Shown here one piece after another: positions 17,018-26,411 of a stretch of DNA of 64,000 nt. The position numbers and the translations under genes were made by a program. Position 1 is the first letter of the stretch. The number at the start of each line of letters is the position of its first letter. The DNA comes from JAFGSI01 sp041287425 (lineage in GTDB: Bacteria > Chloroflexota > Anaerolineae > Anaerolineales > Villigracilaceae), in contig JBEULG010000032.1 of the NCBI GenBank assembly GCA_041287425.1, forward strand, positions 3,604 to 67,603, given 5' to 3'. The notes below the pieces were generated by a model. That model made no database searches. It worked only from the letters and a program-made list of their open reading frames with translations, and was not told the origin of the DNA.

Positions 17018-18229
17018 TTGAAAGCCAAGCCGTCTTTGCCGCGTTCGATTGTCCGCCGTGTATTGGGGGGTGATTTGCTCGAGGCAGAAAAAGAATATGT
17101 ACTCGAACTCTTGATCATCTTGGGAAAGACCCTCGAAGAGCAAGGCGTTTTGCCGTCTGGGCAGGTGTACAACCGCTTGCTGACAAGGCTGACGGACGAT
17201 TCTCGTTTGTTGAACCTCCTCGGGCAGCCCGTCGCCGAACTGGAGGCACTCAAACGAATCTCTTTCAATTTGACCTCCAGCCTTGATCTCTCGACCGTCT
17301 TGAGAGGGGTGGTGGATGAGGCCCTGCGCCTGGTCAAAAATGCTTCCGATGCCAATATCTTTCTCTATAGCGAGGGTCAATTGACATTCGGGGCAGCCCT
17401 CGATGTGGAGGGAAAGCGCGATACGCAATTTGCCGAACCGCGTCCGAACGGCCTGACATACACGGTCGCCCGCCAAAAGCGGATGATCGTCGTCGAGAAT
17501 ATGCGCGCTCACCCTCTCTTTCGCGACGCGCCTCCCGATTGGAAGGGTTCCATTGTCGGCTTGCCGCTGATGATGGGCAGCCGGGTGGTGGGAGTGATGA
17601 ATCTCTCCCGCACAGTGACCGGCCCCTTTTCGCCGGCGGAAATCCGCCTGTTGACTCTCCTGGCCGACCAGGCGGCAATTGCAATTGTCAATGCCCGTCT
17701 GCACCAGGCGGTCAGCCGGCAGGCCCGCATAGACGTCCTGACCGGCTTACCCAATCGCCGCGGCCTGGACGAACGGCTGGAACAGGAAATTGCCCAGGCC
17801 GAGCGGCTGGGAGGCGTTTTCAGCGTGATGATGCTGGACATCGACGGATTCAAGCAAGTCAATGACGCCTATGGCCACGAGGCGGGCGATGACATCTTGC
17901 GCCAGGTAGCGACGGCCCTGCTGCGGACGGTGCGCGCCTCTGATTTTTTGGCGCGCTACGGCGGCGACGAGATGACCCTGGTTCTGCCCGGCACCGACTT
18001 GCCTCAGGCCCAGGTGGTCGCCCAAAAAATCCATGAGCACATGCAAAACCTCGTCCTGATCCTGCCGGCGGGCAAGACGATCAAACTGGAAATTTCAGGG
18101 GGCATTGCCATGTATCCCCTGCATGGCCGGACGGCGGCCGGCCTGCTGCGCGCCGCCGACGAGGCTCTCTACCATGCCAAGCGCGTTGGCCGCGGCCGTT
18201 TCCTGCTCGCCGAAACCGACGAAGATTGA
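17018..18229 (+). CDS. GAF-GGDEF diguanylate cyclase
   Basis: 403 residues. A helical N-terminal region leads into a GAF domain (about 75-225) and a C-terminal GGDEF domain. The active-site loop reads RYGGDEM, with Met in place of the final Phe but the catalytic GGDE intact. An RxxD inhibitory site (RASD) sits five residues upstream, so product inhibition by cyclic di-GMP is expected. The TTG at 17018 follows GAGGAG by 6 nt and is preferred; ATG 16982 in the same frame has no ribosome binding site and directly follows a TATGAT. It is divergent from the SDR gene. No membrane segment, so cytosolic; GAF ligand unknown. Confidence 0.87.
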   Translation: MKAKPSLPRSIVRRVLGGDLLEAEKEYVLELLIILGKTLEEQGVLPSGQVYNRLLTRLTDDSRLLNLLGQPVAELEALKRISFNLTSSLDLSTVLRGVVDEALRLVKNASDANIFLYSEGQLTFGAALDVEGKRDTQFAEPRPNGLTYTVARQKRMIVVENMRAHPLFRDAPPDWKGSIVGLPLMMGSRVVGVMNLSRTVTGPFSPAEIRLLTLLADQAAIAIVNARLHQAVSRQARIDVLTGLPNRRGLDERLEQEIAQAERLGGVFSVMMLDIDGFKQVNDAYGHEAGDDILRQVATALLRTVRASDFLARYGGDEMTLVLPGTDLPQAQVVAQKIHEHMQNLVLILPAGKTIKLEISGGIAMYPLHGRTAAGLLRAADEALYHAKRVGRGRFLLAETDED

Positions 18230-18250
18230 CAACGAGAGGGGGAGAGACGC

Positions 18251-18279
18251 CTGACGACCGGTTGGTTTGAGGCTATAAT
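18251..18279 (+). promoter_or_regulatory. Promoter of the XPB-N-like gene
   Basis: CTGACG at 18251-18256 and TATAAT at 18274-18279 with a 17-bp spacer, 39 nt before the ATG. Confidence 0.6.
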
Positions 18280-18318
18280 TCCACCATCCTTTGACTTGTT
18301 CGTCAATCGTGGCGACCC

Positions 18319-19986
18319 ATGCCTGCGCTGCTCCCGTCTTTGCAAGGAAACGATATCGGTTACCTGCGCATCGTGGCCGAACTGTGGGGGGTGGACCTGA
18401 CGGCTTCTCATTTTGAACTGGCCTTGCAGGAGTTGACCGCTGCTCTTCTCGACCCCGACCTGGTCGCGGAGGTGGTGAGCGCTTTACCCGCCGAGGCTCG
18501 TTCTGCCCTCCAGGCGCTGATCGAGAACGGCGGCCGAATCCCCTGGGCGGCGTTCGCCCGCCGATTCGGTGAAATTCGTCAGGCCGGCCCGGCGCGCCGC
18601 GACCGCGAGCGTCTCTACCTTCAGCCCATCTCTGCCGCGGAAGCGCTGTTCTACCGCGCCCTCCTGGCGCGCGCTTTCTTCGATACCCCCTCCGGGACTC
18701 AGGAGTTTGCGTATGTGCCGGAAGATTTGCTGAGTCTGCTGGAGAAGAATATGAGTGGACAGCCAGAAGAAGACGCCGACTCTCAGGCCTCTTTTTCTGA
18801 GCGCCAGCCGCCGCTTGGACGGCCAGCCTCGCCGAAGGAGCGCGAACGCCCCCTGCCAGTCTGTGACCGTCTGCTCGACGACGCCACGACCCTGTTGGCC
18901 GCCCTGCGCATGGGACTGCCGCCGCCGGTCACGCCCGTCCCCGGCGAGGTGGTGCGGCTGCTCCTGCAGGAGGCCGGGATTCTGGCCTCTTCGCCGCAGG
19001 GCGAACAGGTGAACCTCGATGCCGTCAGGCAATTTCTGGAAACCCCGCGGGCAGAGGCGCTGGCCTGGCTACGACGCGCCTGGCAGAGCAGCGACCGCTT
19101 CGACGAGTTGCGATTGATGCCCGCCTTGCTTTGTGAGGGGGATTGGCAGAATCGGCCGGCCGCTGCCCGTCAATTCCTGCTCGATTTGCTGGCCGCCATC
19201 CCCCCCGCCCGCTGGTGGAGCCTGGCCGCCTTTGTGCGCGATGTGAAAGAGAAATACCCCGATTTTCAGCGCCCGGCAGGCAATTATGATTCTTGGATTG
19301 TCAAGCGGCGGGCGGATGGGGTTTACCTGAGGGGATTCTCGTCCTGGGATGAGGTGGATGGGGCATGGATACGCTATTTTATCACCGGCCCGCTGTATTG
19401 GCTGGGGATGACGCTCCTGGCCACACCGGCAGACGATGAGACCGTGACGGCTTTTCAGGTCGTGCCGCCAGCGAGGCTGCGCTTTCCGGCGGAGGAGGGG
19501 CGGGCGCGGGTCACCTCCCAGGGGCGAATCGTCGCCCCGCGCCTCTTGCCGCGCCCGGTGCGCTATCAAATTGCCCGCTTCTGCGAATGGGAGCCAGAGC
19601 GGCCGGACGAGTATCGCTACCGGGTCACGCCTGCGTCCCTGACGCGCGCCAGGCAACAGGGCTTGAAAGTGGGCCAGTTGTTGAGTCTGCTGGCTAAACA
19701 CGCCGCAGCCGAGGTTCCGCTGTCTTTCATCCGCGCCCTCCAACGCTGGGAGCAGAACGGCAGCGAGGCGCGGGTCGAGACTCAGACCATCTTGCGGGTC
19801 AGCCGGCCGGAGGTCCTGGACGAGTTGCGCCGCTCGAAGGCCGGGCGTTTCCTCGGCGAGGCGCTTGGCCCGGCGGCGGTCGTCGTCCGCAAGGGCGCCG
19901 TTCCCCAAGTGTTGGCGACGCTGGCAGAGTTGGGTTTGCTGGTCGAAGAGGAGCGTCCGGAGAGTCAAGACAATCCTCTTCCTTGA
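18319..19986 (+). CDS. Helicase XPB/Ssl2 N-terminal-like (Helicase_C_3) protein
   Basis: 555 residues without Walker A, DEAH or other ATPase motifs. The C-terminal third (about 390-545) resembles the XPB/Ssl2 N-terminal domain family (Helicase_C_3): FQVVPPARLRFP, YRVTPASLTRARQQGL, and the final LRVSRPEVLDELRRSKAGRFLGE, which in the family packs against DNA. The N-terminal part is helical, with repeated winged-helix-like segments. Similar stand-alone proteins occur in Actinobacteria and Chloroflexi. A role as DNA-binding or repair accessory protein is plausible but not shown. It is transcribed alone from a TATAAT promoter and followed by the ACP promoter. Confidence 0.7.
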   Translation: MPALLPSLQGNDIGYLRIVAELWGVDLTASHFELALQELTAALLDPDLVAEVVSALPAEARSALQALIENGGRIPWAAFARRFGEIRQAGPARRDRERLYLQPISAAEALFYRALLARAFFDTPSGTQEFAYVPEDLLSLLEKNMSGQPEEDADSQASFSERQPPLGRPASPKERERPLPVCDRLLDDATTLLAALRMGLPPPVTPVPGEVVRLLLQEAGILASSPQGEQVNLDAVRQFLETPRAEALAWLRRAWQSSDRFDELRLMPALLCEGDWQNRPAAARQFLLDLLAAIPPARWWSLAAFVRDVKEKYPDFQRPAGNYDSWIVKRRADGVYLRGFSSWDEVDGAWIRYFITGPLYWLGMTLLATPADDETVTAFQVVPPARLRFPAEEGRARVTSQGRIVAPRLLPRPVRYQIARFCEWEPERPDEYRYRVTPASLTRARQQGLKVGQLLSLLAKHAAAEVPLSFIRALQRWEQNGSEARVETQTILRVSRPEVLDELRRSKAGRFLGEALGPAAVVVRKGAVPQVLATLAELGLLVEEERPESQDNPLP

Positions 19987-20013
19987 CCGTTTCTCCTGGA
20001 AGTTGCGTATAAT
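19983..20013 (+). promoter_or_regulatory. Promoter of the ACP operon
   Basis: TTGACC at 19983-19988 and TATAAT at 20008-20013 with a 19-bp spacer. The predicted start lies about 25 nt before the ACP ATG, leaving room for the AGAGGGAG ribosome binding site. Confidence 0.65.
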
Positions 20014-20045
20014 ATAGGCAATTCTGAGCGAACAGAGGGAGCAAT

Positions 20046-20288
20046 ATGGATGATTTGAAGGCTGTCATTCTTGCGTATGTGGTCGATGAGTACGCTGGCG
20101 AGGGAGATGAAATCACTTACGATACGCCGCTCATTTCGAGCGGCCTGGTGGATTCGTTTTCCATGATTTCGCTGAAACGTTTTCTGGAAATGAAGTATCA
20201 GATTTCCATCCCGGACGAGGCGGCGACGCCGGAGACCTTCGACAGCGTCGCGAAAATTGCCGCGCTGGTGCAGCGTTTCGTCAAGTAA
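20046..20288 (+). CDS. Acyl carrier protein
   Basis: 80 residues, acidic, four-helix carrier protein. The 4'-phosphopantetheine site is Ser37 in SSGLVDSFSMISL, where DSF replaces the DSL of fatty-acid-synthase ACP. This variant is typical of specialised, non-housekeeping carriers. It is the first gene of a transcript whose second gene, 11 nt downstream, is an alpha-oxoamine synthase, which suggests it delivers an acyl group to that enzyme. Own promoter upstream at 19983-20013. No fatty acid synthase genes are nearby. Confidence 0.88.
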   Translation: MDDLKAVILAYVVDEYAGEGDEITYDTPLISSGLVDSFSMISLKRFLEMKYQISIPDEAATPETFDSVAKIAALVQRFVK

Positions 20289-20299
20289 GGAGCGGGGCG

Positions 20300-21547
20300 G
20301 TGAGTTACGACGAGCGCGTGCGCGGTCTGTATCGGCAGCAGTTGGAGGAAATCCGTCAGGCGGGGCTGTTCAAGCAGGAGCGTTTCATCCACTCGCCGCA
20401 GGCTGCCGAAATCGAGGTCGAGTTTCCGGCAGGAGCGGCCCGCAAGAAGGTCATCAACATCTGCGCCAATAACTACCTGGGGCTTTCCAGCCATCCCGAG
20501 GTCGTTCGGGCGGCGCATGAGGGGCTGGAGCGGCGCGGCTATGGGATGTCGTCGGTACGATTCATTTGCGGGACGCAGGACATCCACCGCGAACTCGAAC
20601 AGGTGGTGACCGAGTTTCTCGGCACGGAGGACACTGTTCTGTTCCCTTCCTGCATGGACGCCAACGCCGGCGTCTTCGAGGCGATTCTAACCAAGGACGA
20701 TGTGATGATTTCGGATCGCCTGGTGCACGCCTCGATTATCGATGGCATGCGCCTGTGCAGCGCCGATCACGACACCTACAAGCACGGCGATATGGAGCAC
20801 CTGGAGAAGAAACTCCAGCAGTGGAAGGACAAACGCCTGCGCGTTATCATCAACGACGGCGTCTATTCGATGGACGGGGACGCGGCGAAACTGGACGAAA
20901 TCGTCCGCCTGGCGGAGGCCTACGATGCGCTGGTCTTCGTGGACGATTCGCATGCCACCGGTTTCATCGGCAAGACCGGCCGGGGAACGGCCGAAAAATT
21001 CGGCGTGCTGGGCAAGGTAGATATTCTTACGACCACCTTTGGCAAGGCGCTGGGCGGCGCTTCGGGCGGGTGTGTTTCGGGGCGCAGGGAAATTGTCGAG
21101 ATGTGCCGGCAACGGGCGCGGCCTTATTTGTTCTCCAACGCCATGGCGCCGGTCATCGTGGCAGGCGTCTTGAAGGCCTTCGAGATTCTCAAGCGCAGCA
21201 CCGATTTGCGCGACAAACTGGAGGAGAACGCCCGCTATTGGCGTCAGGCCTTGACGGAGGCTGGTTTTATCTTGAAGCCAGGCGACACGCCCATCGTGCC
21301 GGTCATGTTGTTCAACGCCAAACTGGCGCAGGATTTCTCGCGCGACCTGTATGAGGAGGGCATCTACGCGGTCGGCTTCTTCTTCCCGGTGGTGGCAAAG
21401 GGACAAGCGCGCATTCGCACACAACTCTCGGCGGCGCACGAAAAACACCATCTCGACCGGGCGCTGGAGGCCTTCATCAAGGTCGGCAAAAAATATGGGA
21501 TTCTCGGCAAAAGCGAGGAGGAAATTGTAGCCAGATATGGATTGTAG
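20300..21547 (+). CDS. Alpha-oxoamine synthase (Kbl-like, ACP-linked)
   Basis: 415 residues of fold-type I PLP enzymes that condense an amino acid with an acyl thioester. PLP lysine is K249 in TTTFGKALGG, the ring-stacking histidine H143 in LVHASI, and VDDSHATG provides the cofactor Asp and His. Sequence is closest in look to 2-amino-3-ketobutyrate CoA ligase (glycine C-acetyltransferase). The GTG start at 20300 has AAGGAG upstream, and the ACP gene ends 11 nt before. Because a dedicated ACP and a second synthase flank it, a long-chain role (serine palmitoyltransferase- or BioF-like) must be considered against threonine catabolism; no threonine dehydrogenase is adjacent. Confidence 0.85.
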   Translation: MSYDERVRGLYRQQLEEIRQAGLFKQERFIHSPQAAEIEVEFPAGAARKKVINICANNYLGLSSHPEVVRAAHEGLERRGYGMSSVRFICGTQDIHRELEQVVTEFLGTEDTVLFPSCMDANAGVFEAILTKDDVMISDRLVHASIIDGMRLCSADHDTYKHGDMEHLEKKLQQWKDKRLRVIINDGVYSMDGDAAKLDEIVRLAEAYDALVFVDDSHATGFIGKTGRGTAEKFGVLGKVDILTTTFGKALGGASGGCVSGRREIVEMCRQRARPYLFSNAMAPVIVAGVLKAFEILKRSTDLRDKLEENARYWRQALTEAGFILKPGDTPIVPVMLFNAKLAQDFSRDLYEEGIYAVGFFFPVVAKGQARIRTQLSAAHEKHHLDRALEAFIKVGKKYGILGKSEEEIVARYGL

Positions 21548-21572
21548 GCCTGCCGCACAGCGCAGGCTTTTT
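21548..21572 (+). terminator. Short terminator between the two synthase genes
   Basis: GCCTGC and GCAGGC form a 6-bp stem followed by TTTTT, directly after the first synthase stop codon. A second small hairpin (TTCCGGC/GCCGGAA) follows. Both may only attenuate, since the genes are 74 nt apart. Confidence 0.55.
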
Positions 21573-21621
21573 CAACCATTCCGGCGAATCTCTGCCGGAA
21601 AATTCTCTTGCGAGGTGGAAG

Positions 21622-22803
<1,182 letters not shown>

Positions 22804-22833
22804 CGCTTCGGCTGTTTTGTAGTACAATTCTGA

Positions 22834-22857
22834 GGGCAACCCGCGCGGTTGCCCGTT
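22834..22857 (+). terminator. Hairpin between the second synthase and mgtC
   Basis: GGGCAACC and GGTTGCCC form an 8-bp stem with a 5-nt loop, followed by GTTTGTTT. A TACAAT box at 22823-22828 lies just before it, so the hairpin could instead form at the 5' end of an mgtC transcript. Confidence 0.6.
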
Positions 22858-22875
22858 TGTTTCCTGGAGGTGTCT

Positions 22876-23508
22876 GTGTTCACATTTATCCCCGAAGACT
22901 TGATCAAACTGCTGCTGGCCATTCTGGTCGGCGGGGTCATCGGCATCGAGCGGGAGGTGCACTCGAAGGCGGCCGGTTTGCGGACGATCACCCTCATCTG
23001 CTTTGGGGCGACGCTGTTTACCGTTTTATCGTCCCGCTTCGAAGAGGCCGACCGGGTCGCGGCCAACATTGTCACCGGCATTGGCTTTCTGGGCGCCGGG
23101 GCGATTCTGTTCGCCGAGGGCAAGGTCAAAGGGTTGACGACCGCCTCGTCCATCTGGGTCTCGGCCGCCTTGGGGATGGCCATCGGACAGGGTCAGTATA
23201 TGCTGGCTGCTGTCGGCACGGTGCTGGTGGTCGTCATCCTGGCGTTCTTTGCCCGTCTCGACCGCCTGGTGGACCGTTTTGGGCGCGAGACGCGTTCGTA
23301 TGAGGTCGTCTGCGCCAACCGGCCGGAAAAATTGGATGAACTCGACGCTCTGTTCCAGGCAATGCGCCTGCGCATTCGCAGCCGCAAGCGGATGAAACAA
23401 AACGGTTCGTTGCTGGCTTTATGGGAGGTGGATGGGCGCACGCGCGATCATCAACGCATGGCCGAGAAATTGATGGCCGATGGGGAAATCAAAGAATTGC
23501 GCTATTAG
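22876..23508 (+). CDS. MgtC/SapB family membrane protein
   Basis: 210 residues. The N-terminal MgtC domain has four or five membrane helices with the family segments LLLAILVGGVIGIERE, AAGLRT, ATLFTVLSS and GIGFLGAGAI; a soluble C-terminal region of about 80 residues follows. MgtC proteins inhibit F-type ATPase and are linked to growth in low magnesium, though many environmental homologues are uncharacterised. The GTG at 22876 has GGAGG at 6 nt; reading from 22849 would put the ribosome binding site inside the gene. It converges on the kinase gene with a 4-nt overlap of stop codons. Confidence 0.88.
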   Translation: MFTFIPEDLIKLLLAILVGGVIGIEREVHSKAAGLRTITLICFGATLFTVLSSRFEEADRVAANIVTGIGFLGAGAILFAEGKVKGLTTASSIWVSAALGMAIGQGQYMLAAVGTVLVVVILAFFARLDRLVDRFGRETRSYEVVCANRPEKLDELDALFQAMRLRIRSRKRMKQNGSLLALWEVDGRTRDHQRMAEKLMADGEIKELRY

Positions 23509-24419
23509 GCGGCAGGCCCGATTTCGAGCAGCATCTCTCCGCAGGCGGCGGCATACTCGCCGCCTGTATCGTTTGCGCTCAAGTCCCACCAGGCCGAGAG
23601 CAGGCTGTGACAGACGGCCCAGGCCCACAGTTTCTGGCGGTCGAGGCCCAGACGTTCGGCCAGAATCTCCAGCCGCCGCCGGCTGACGGCGCGGGCCTCG
23701 GGACGGGCAGCCAGGTCGCCCCACGGGTTGAGCATGAGCGGAGCCGGTTCGTACTCCGGCGGGCCGACGACGCCCTTCGGGTCAATGGCCAGCCAGCCGC
23801 GCTTCGATTGCAGGATGTTGTAATGATGACAGTCGCCGTGCAGGACGACGGCGGGCGAAGACTCGGCCCACAGGTTGGGCAGGAGGCTCTCGACGGCTTC
23901 CACGAGACGCGGCGGAAACGGCCCCGTCTCGCCGCCAAAGCGCGGACGCAGGCGATTCAGTTCATCGAACCAGACCCGCAGCCTGAGCAGCGGCTCGCCG
24001 GGCGGCGCGGGACGCCACAGGCGGCGCATCACCTCGGCGGCGAGGGCCGTCTGGCTTTCGTCGTCCAGCCCGGCCAGGTGCAGCATCGTCCCGGGGAGGA
24101 GACGCTCCTCGAGCAACATGCCGCGCTCAGGGTCGGCTGCGTAGAGATGGCAGGCGCCCGCCCCGGCGTAGAGGCGCAGGGCGGCGATTTCGCTGGTCAA
24201 TTCCTCGTTCGGGACGCCGATTTTGAGCACCGCCGGCCTGCCGTCGGGCAGCGTTGCGGCGCAGGCGTAGTTGTAGGAGAGCAAGAACGGCTCGCCGAGG
24301 GTCAGGTTCCAACGGCGGGCGGCCTCGTCCAGCCGGGCGGGCAGGTCGGCCAGGTAACGGCGGCCCGCCTCGCCGAAGGCTTGAATTACGTTGTCAACGA
24401 AGACGGGAGGCAGTTTCAC
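23505..24419 (-). CDS. Streptomycin 6-kinase-like (APH(6)) phosphotransferase
   Basis: 304 residues of the aminoglycoside/hydroxyurea antibiotic-resistance kinase family. The catalytic loop is HGDCHHYN and the metal-binding IDPKG segment reads LAIDPKGVVGPPEYEPAPLM. The full kinase fold is present, but in a plain chromosomal context these proteins are usually metabolic small-molecule kinases, so streptomycin resistance should not be assumed. The GTG start overlaps the nitroreductase stop (GTGA), which implies coupled translation. Its 3' end overlaps mgtC by 4 nt. Confidence 0.85.
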   Translation of the reverse strand: MKLPPVFVDNVIQAFGEAGRRYLADLPARLDEAARRWNLTLGEPFLLSYNYACAATLPDGRPAVLKIGVPNEELTSEIAALRLYAGAGACHLYAADPERGMLLEERLLPGTMLHLAGLDDESQTALAAEVMRRLWRPAPPGEPLLRLRVWFDELNRLRPRFGGETGPFPPRLVEAVESLLPNLWAESSPAVVLHGDCHHYNILQSKRGWLAIDPKGVVGPPEYEPAPLMLNPWGDLAARPEARAVSRRRLEILAERLGLDRQKLWAWAVCHSLLSAWWDLSANDTGGEYAAACGEMLLEIGPAA

Positions 24420-24949
24420 GACGGCTTCTTCTGGCCATAGGTCTCTCGATGCACGCGCTCGGGGTCGTACTGTGTGCGCGGCGGCTTCTCCTCGGCGGGA
24501 TAGCCGACATAAACCAGCGCCAGCGGCGTGACGCGGGGCGGCAAGCCGACCACCTCGCGCACGACCCGCTCGAACTCCTTCACCGGATGCACTCCCACCC
24601 AGACCGTGCCCAATCCCAGGCCGACGGCGGCGATGAGCATGTTCTCGACCGCCGCCGAGCAGTCTTGTTCCCAGAAGAGCCGCGCCGCCGGATTGGCCGA
24701 AAGCGACGGGTTGCCGCAGACGACAATCGCCGCCGGCGCGTTGCGGTTGCCGAAGATGAGCCGCTGGCGGAATTGCGCCAGTTTCTCCGGCTCGGTGACG
24801 ACCACGAATTCCCACGGCTTGCAATTCATCGCCGAGGGGGCGGCCATGGCGGCCTGGAGCAGAAGGTCGAGTTTTTCTGGCTCCACCGGCTGGTCGGTGT
24901 ACTTGCGGATGCTGCGGCGGCGGAAGATGGTCTCGAGGGCGGGGTTCAT
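24416..24949 (-). CDS. Nitroreductase family protein
   Basis: 177 residues. FMN-binding signature RRSIRKYTDQPVE at the N-terminus, AAMAAPSAMNCKPWEF and the glycine-rich GLGLGTVWVGV segment are all in place. It is a NAD(P)H:FMN flavoenzyme reducing nitro compounds, quinones or similar; the specific substrate cannot be read off. A TTG at 24958 would add three residues, but ATG 24949 is more plausible. It is coupled by a GTGA overlap to the downstream kinase gene. The region before it contains a short AT-rich 7-bp-periodic array. Confidence 0.88.
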   Translation of the reverse strand: MNPALETIFRRRSIRKYTDQPVEPEKLDLLLQAAMAAPSAMNCKPWEFVVVTEPEKLAQFRQRLIFGNRNAPAAIVVCGNPSLSANPAARLFWEQDCSAAVENMLIAAVGLGLGTVWVGVHPVKEFERVVREVVGLPPRVTPLALVYVGYPAEEKPPRTQYDPERVHRETYGQKKPS

Positions 24950-24963
24950 GGTGCGCAATATGG

Positions 24964-25046
24964 AGGATGGCTAATGCTTAAATGGTTAATAGATTGGTGG
25001 GCTGTGAAAAGCCATTCACCGTTTTCCACAATCCATCATCGTCTAG
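24964..25046. repeat. Degenerate heptad arrays between nitroreductase and GH1
   Basis: Two AT-rich stretches show 7-bp periodicity: ATGGCTA, ATGCTTA, (A)ATGGTTA near 24964-24986, and CCACAAT, CCATCAT, CGTC near 25026-25043. They fill most of the 93-nt gap between the two minus-strand genes. Weak individually; listed because the same period recurs elsewhere in the window. Confidence 0.4.
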
Positions 25047-26368
25047 CCGGGGAACATCTTCTCGAACACTTCCGGGCAGTACTGCTCCACCATCTCGCTG
25101 GTCAGGCCATTTTCTTTGCAGATGGCCGCGTAGAGGTCCACCGACGGGCGGCGGATGCGCTTCTGCGTCTCGGGGTCGAGGCCCCACAGGCCGAAGCGCT
25201 GACTCCAGCCGCGCTCCCACTCGAAATTATCCACCAGCGACCAGTGGAAGTAGCCCCTGACCGGCCAGTTGAAATTCACCGCCCGCCACATCTGGTGGAT
25301 GTGCTGCGCCAGGTAGCGCGGCCGCAGGCGGTCCTCGGCGTCTTCCACGCCGTTCTCGGTGATGAGAATCGGCAGGTTGGGGTAGGTGTGCTGCGCCCAG
25401 CGGATGCTCTGGAAGAGGCCTTCCGGGATGTTGGCGATGAAGCCGGTTGGGCTGAGGTCGGCGTCCTTGGGGTAGAAGGCGCGGCTGAAGAGTTCGCGCG
25501 GCCGGCGCAGGTCGAAGGCGACCGTGTCCACCGAGTAGTAGTTCAGGCCGAAGTAATCCTGCGTCCCTTTGGCCTCCGGGATGCGGAAGTTGCCCAGCGG
25601 GGTGCGCATGACACCCGTGCTGATACCGGTCGGGAAGCCCAGGTTGAGGCCGCTGTAGCGGAGATTGCGCATCAGCCGGTCGAGGGGCGAGGCCGGGCGG
25701 GCCGGGACCTGCGGCCGGTAGTGCAGGGCGTAGCCGACCCGCGCCTCGGGCTGAATCTGGTGGATGGCGCGGTAGGCTGCGGCGTGGCCGCGCAGCAGGT
25801 TCGCCAGGACGCGCACGGCCAGTTTGTTGTCCTGTTTGCCGGGCGGAAAGTCTCCGCTCAGATAGCCGCTCAGGGCATAGACGTTCGGCTCGTTGATGGT
25901 GCACCACAACGTGCAGTATTCCTTGAGCGCCTCGACCGTTTTGCGGACAAACTTCTCGAAGAGCGGGACGACCGCCTCGCTTTCCCAGCCGCCCATCTCG
26001 CTCAGCCAAAGCGGGTCGGTGAAGTGGTGCAGCGTGACCAGCGGCGTCATGCCGCGCTCGTGCAGGCCGCGCAGCATGGCGCGGTAACGCTCGAGGGCCT
26101 CCTCATCCCAGCGGTCGGGCGCGGGCTGGATGCGGCTCCACTCGACCGAAAGACGGTGGGCATTTTGCCCGGCCTCGGCGGCGCGGTCGAAGTCCTCTTT
26201 CCAGCGTCCGCCCCACCAGTCACAGGCCAGGCCGGATTTGTGTTTCGTGTGGCCTTCCTGTTCCCAGCGATACCAGTTGTTGTTGGTGTTGTTGCCTTCG
26301 ACCTGATGGGCCGCCGTGGCGCAGCCCCACAGGAAGCCTTTGGGGAAGTGAAAAGATGCAGAGGGCAT
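25043..26368 (-). CDS. Glycoside hydrolase family 1 beta-glucosidase
   Basis: 441 residues with the GH1 (beta/alpha)8 barrel. The N-terminus FPKGFLWGCATAAHQVEG is the family signature. The acid/base glutamate is in CTINEPN and the nucleophile in LITENGVED; the aglycone-site FHWSLVDNFEWERGW block is also typical. It should release glucose, galactose or related sugars from beta-glycosides. No signal peptide, so cytoplasmic, acting on imported oligosaccharides. It lies downstream of rlmB across a heptad repeat array and has no sugar transporter next to it. Confidence 0.95.
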   Translation of the reverse strand: MPSASFHFPKGFLWGCATAAHQVEGNNTNNNWYRWEQEGHTKHKSGLACDWWGGRWKEDFDRAAEAGQNAHRLSVEWSRIQPAPDRWDEEALERYRAMLRGLHERGMTPLVTLHHFTDPLWLSEMGGWESEAVVPLFEKFVRKTVEALKEYCTLWCTINEPNVYALSGYLSGDFPPGKQDNKLAVRVLANLLRGHAAAYRAIHQIQPEARVGYALHYRPQVPARPASPLDRLMRNLRYSGLNLGFPTGISTGVMRTPLGNFRIPEAKGTQDYFGLNYYSVDTVAFDLRRPRELFSRAFYPKDADLSPTGFIANIPEGLFQSIRWAQHTYPNLPILITENGVEDAEDRLRPRYLAQHIHQMWRAVNFNWPVRGYFHWSLVDNFEWERGWSQRFGLWGLDPETQKRIRRPSVDLYAAICKENGLTSEMVEQYCPEVFEKMFPG

Positions 26369-26376
26369 GTGAACTC

Positions 26377-26411
26377 CAGTGTTCAGTGTTCAGTGTTCAG
26401 TGGTCAGTGGT
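26377..26411. repeat. Heptamer tandem repeat CAGTGTT/CAGTGGT
   Basis: Five exact 7-bp units in a row: CAGTGTT three times, then CAGTGGT twice, followed by a partial CAG. It occupies almost the entire gap between rlmB and the GH1 gene, and its last bases form the rlmB stop codon (TGA on the minus strand). Confidence 0.85.

Noticed and set aside
23505..24419. Streptomycin resistance determinant
   Set aside because: Family membership is clear, but context is chromosomal housekeeping with a nitroreductase; no mobile element or resistance cluster.
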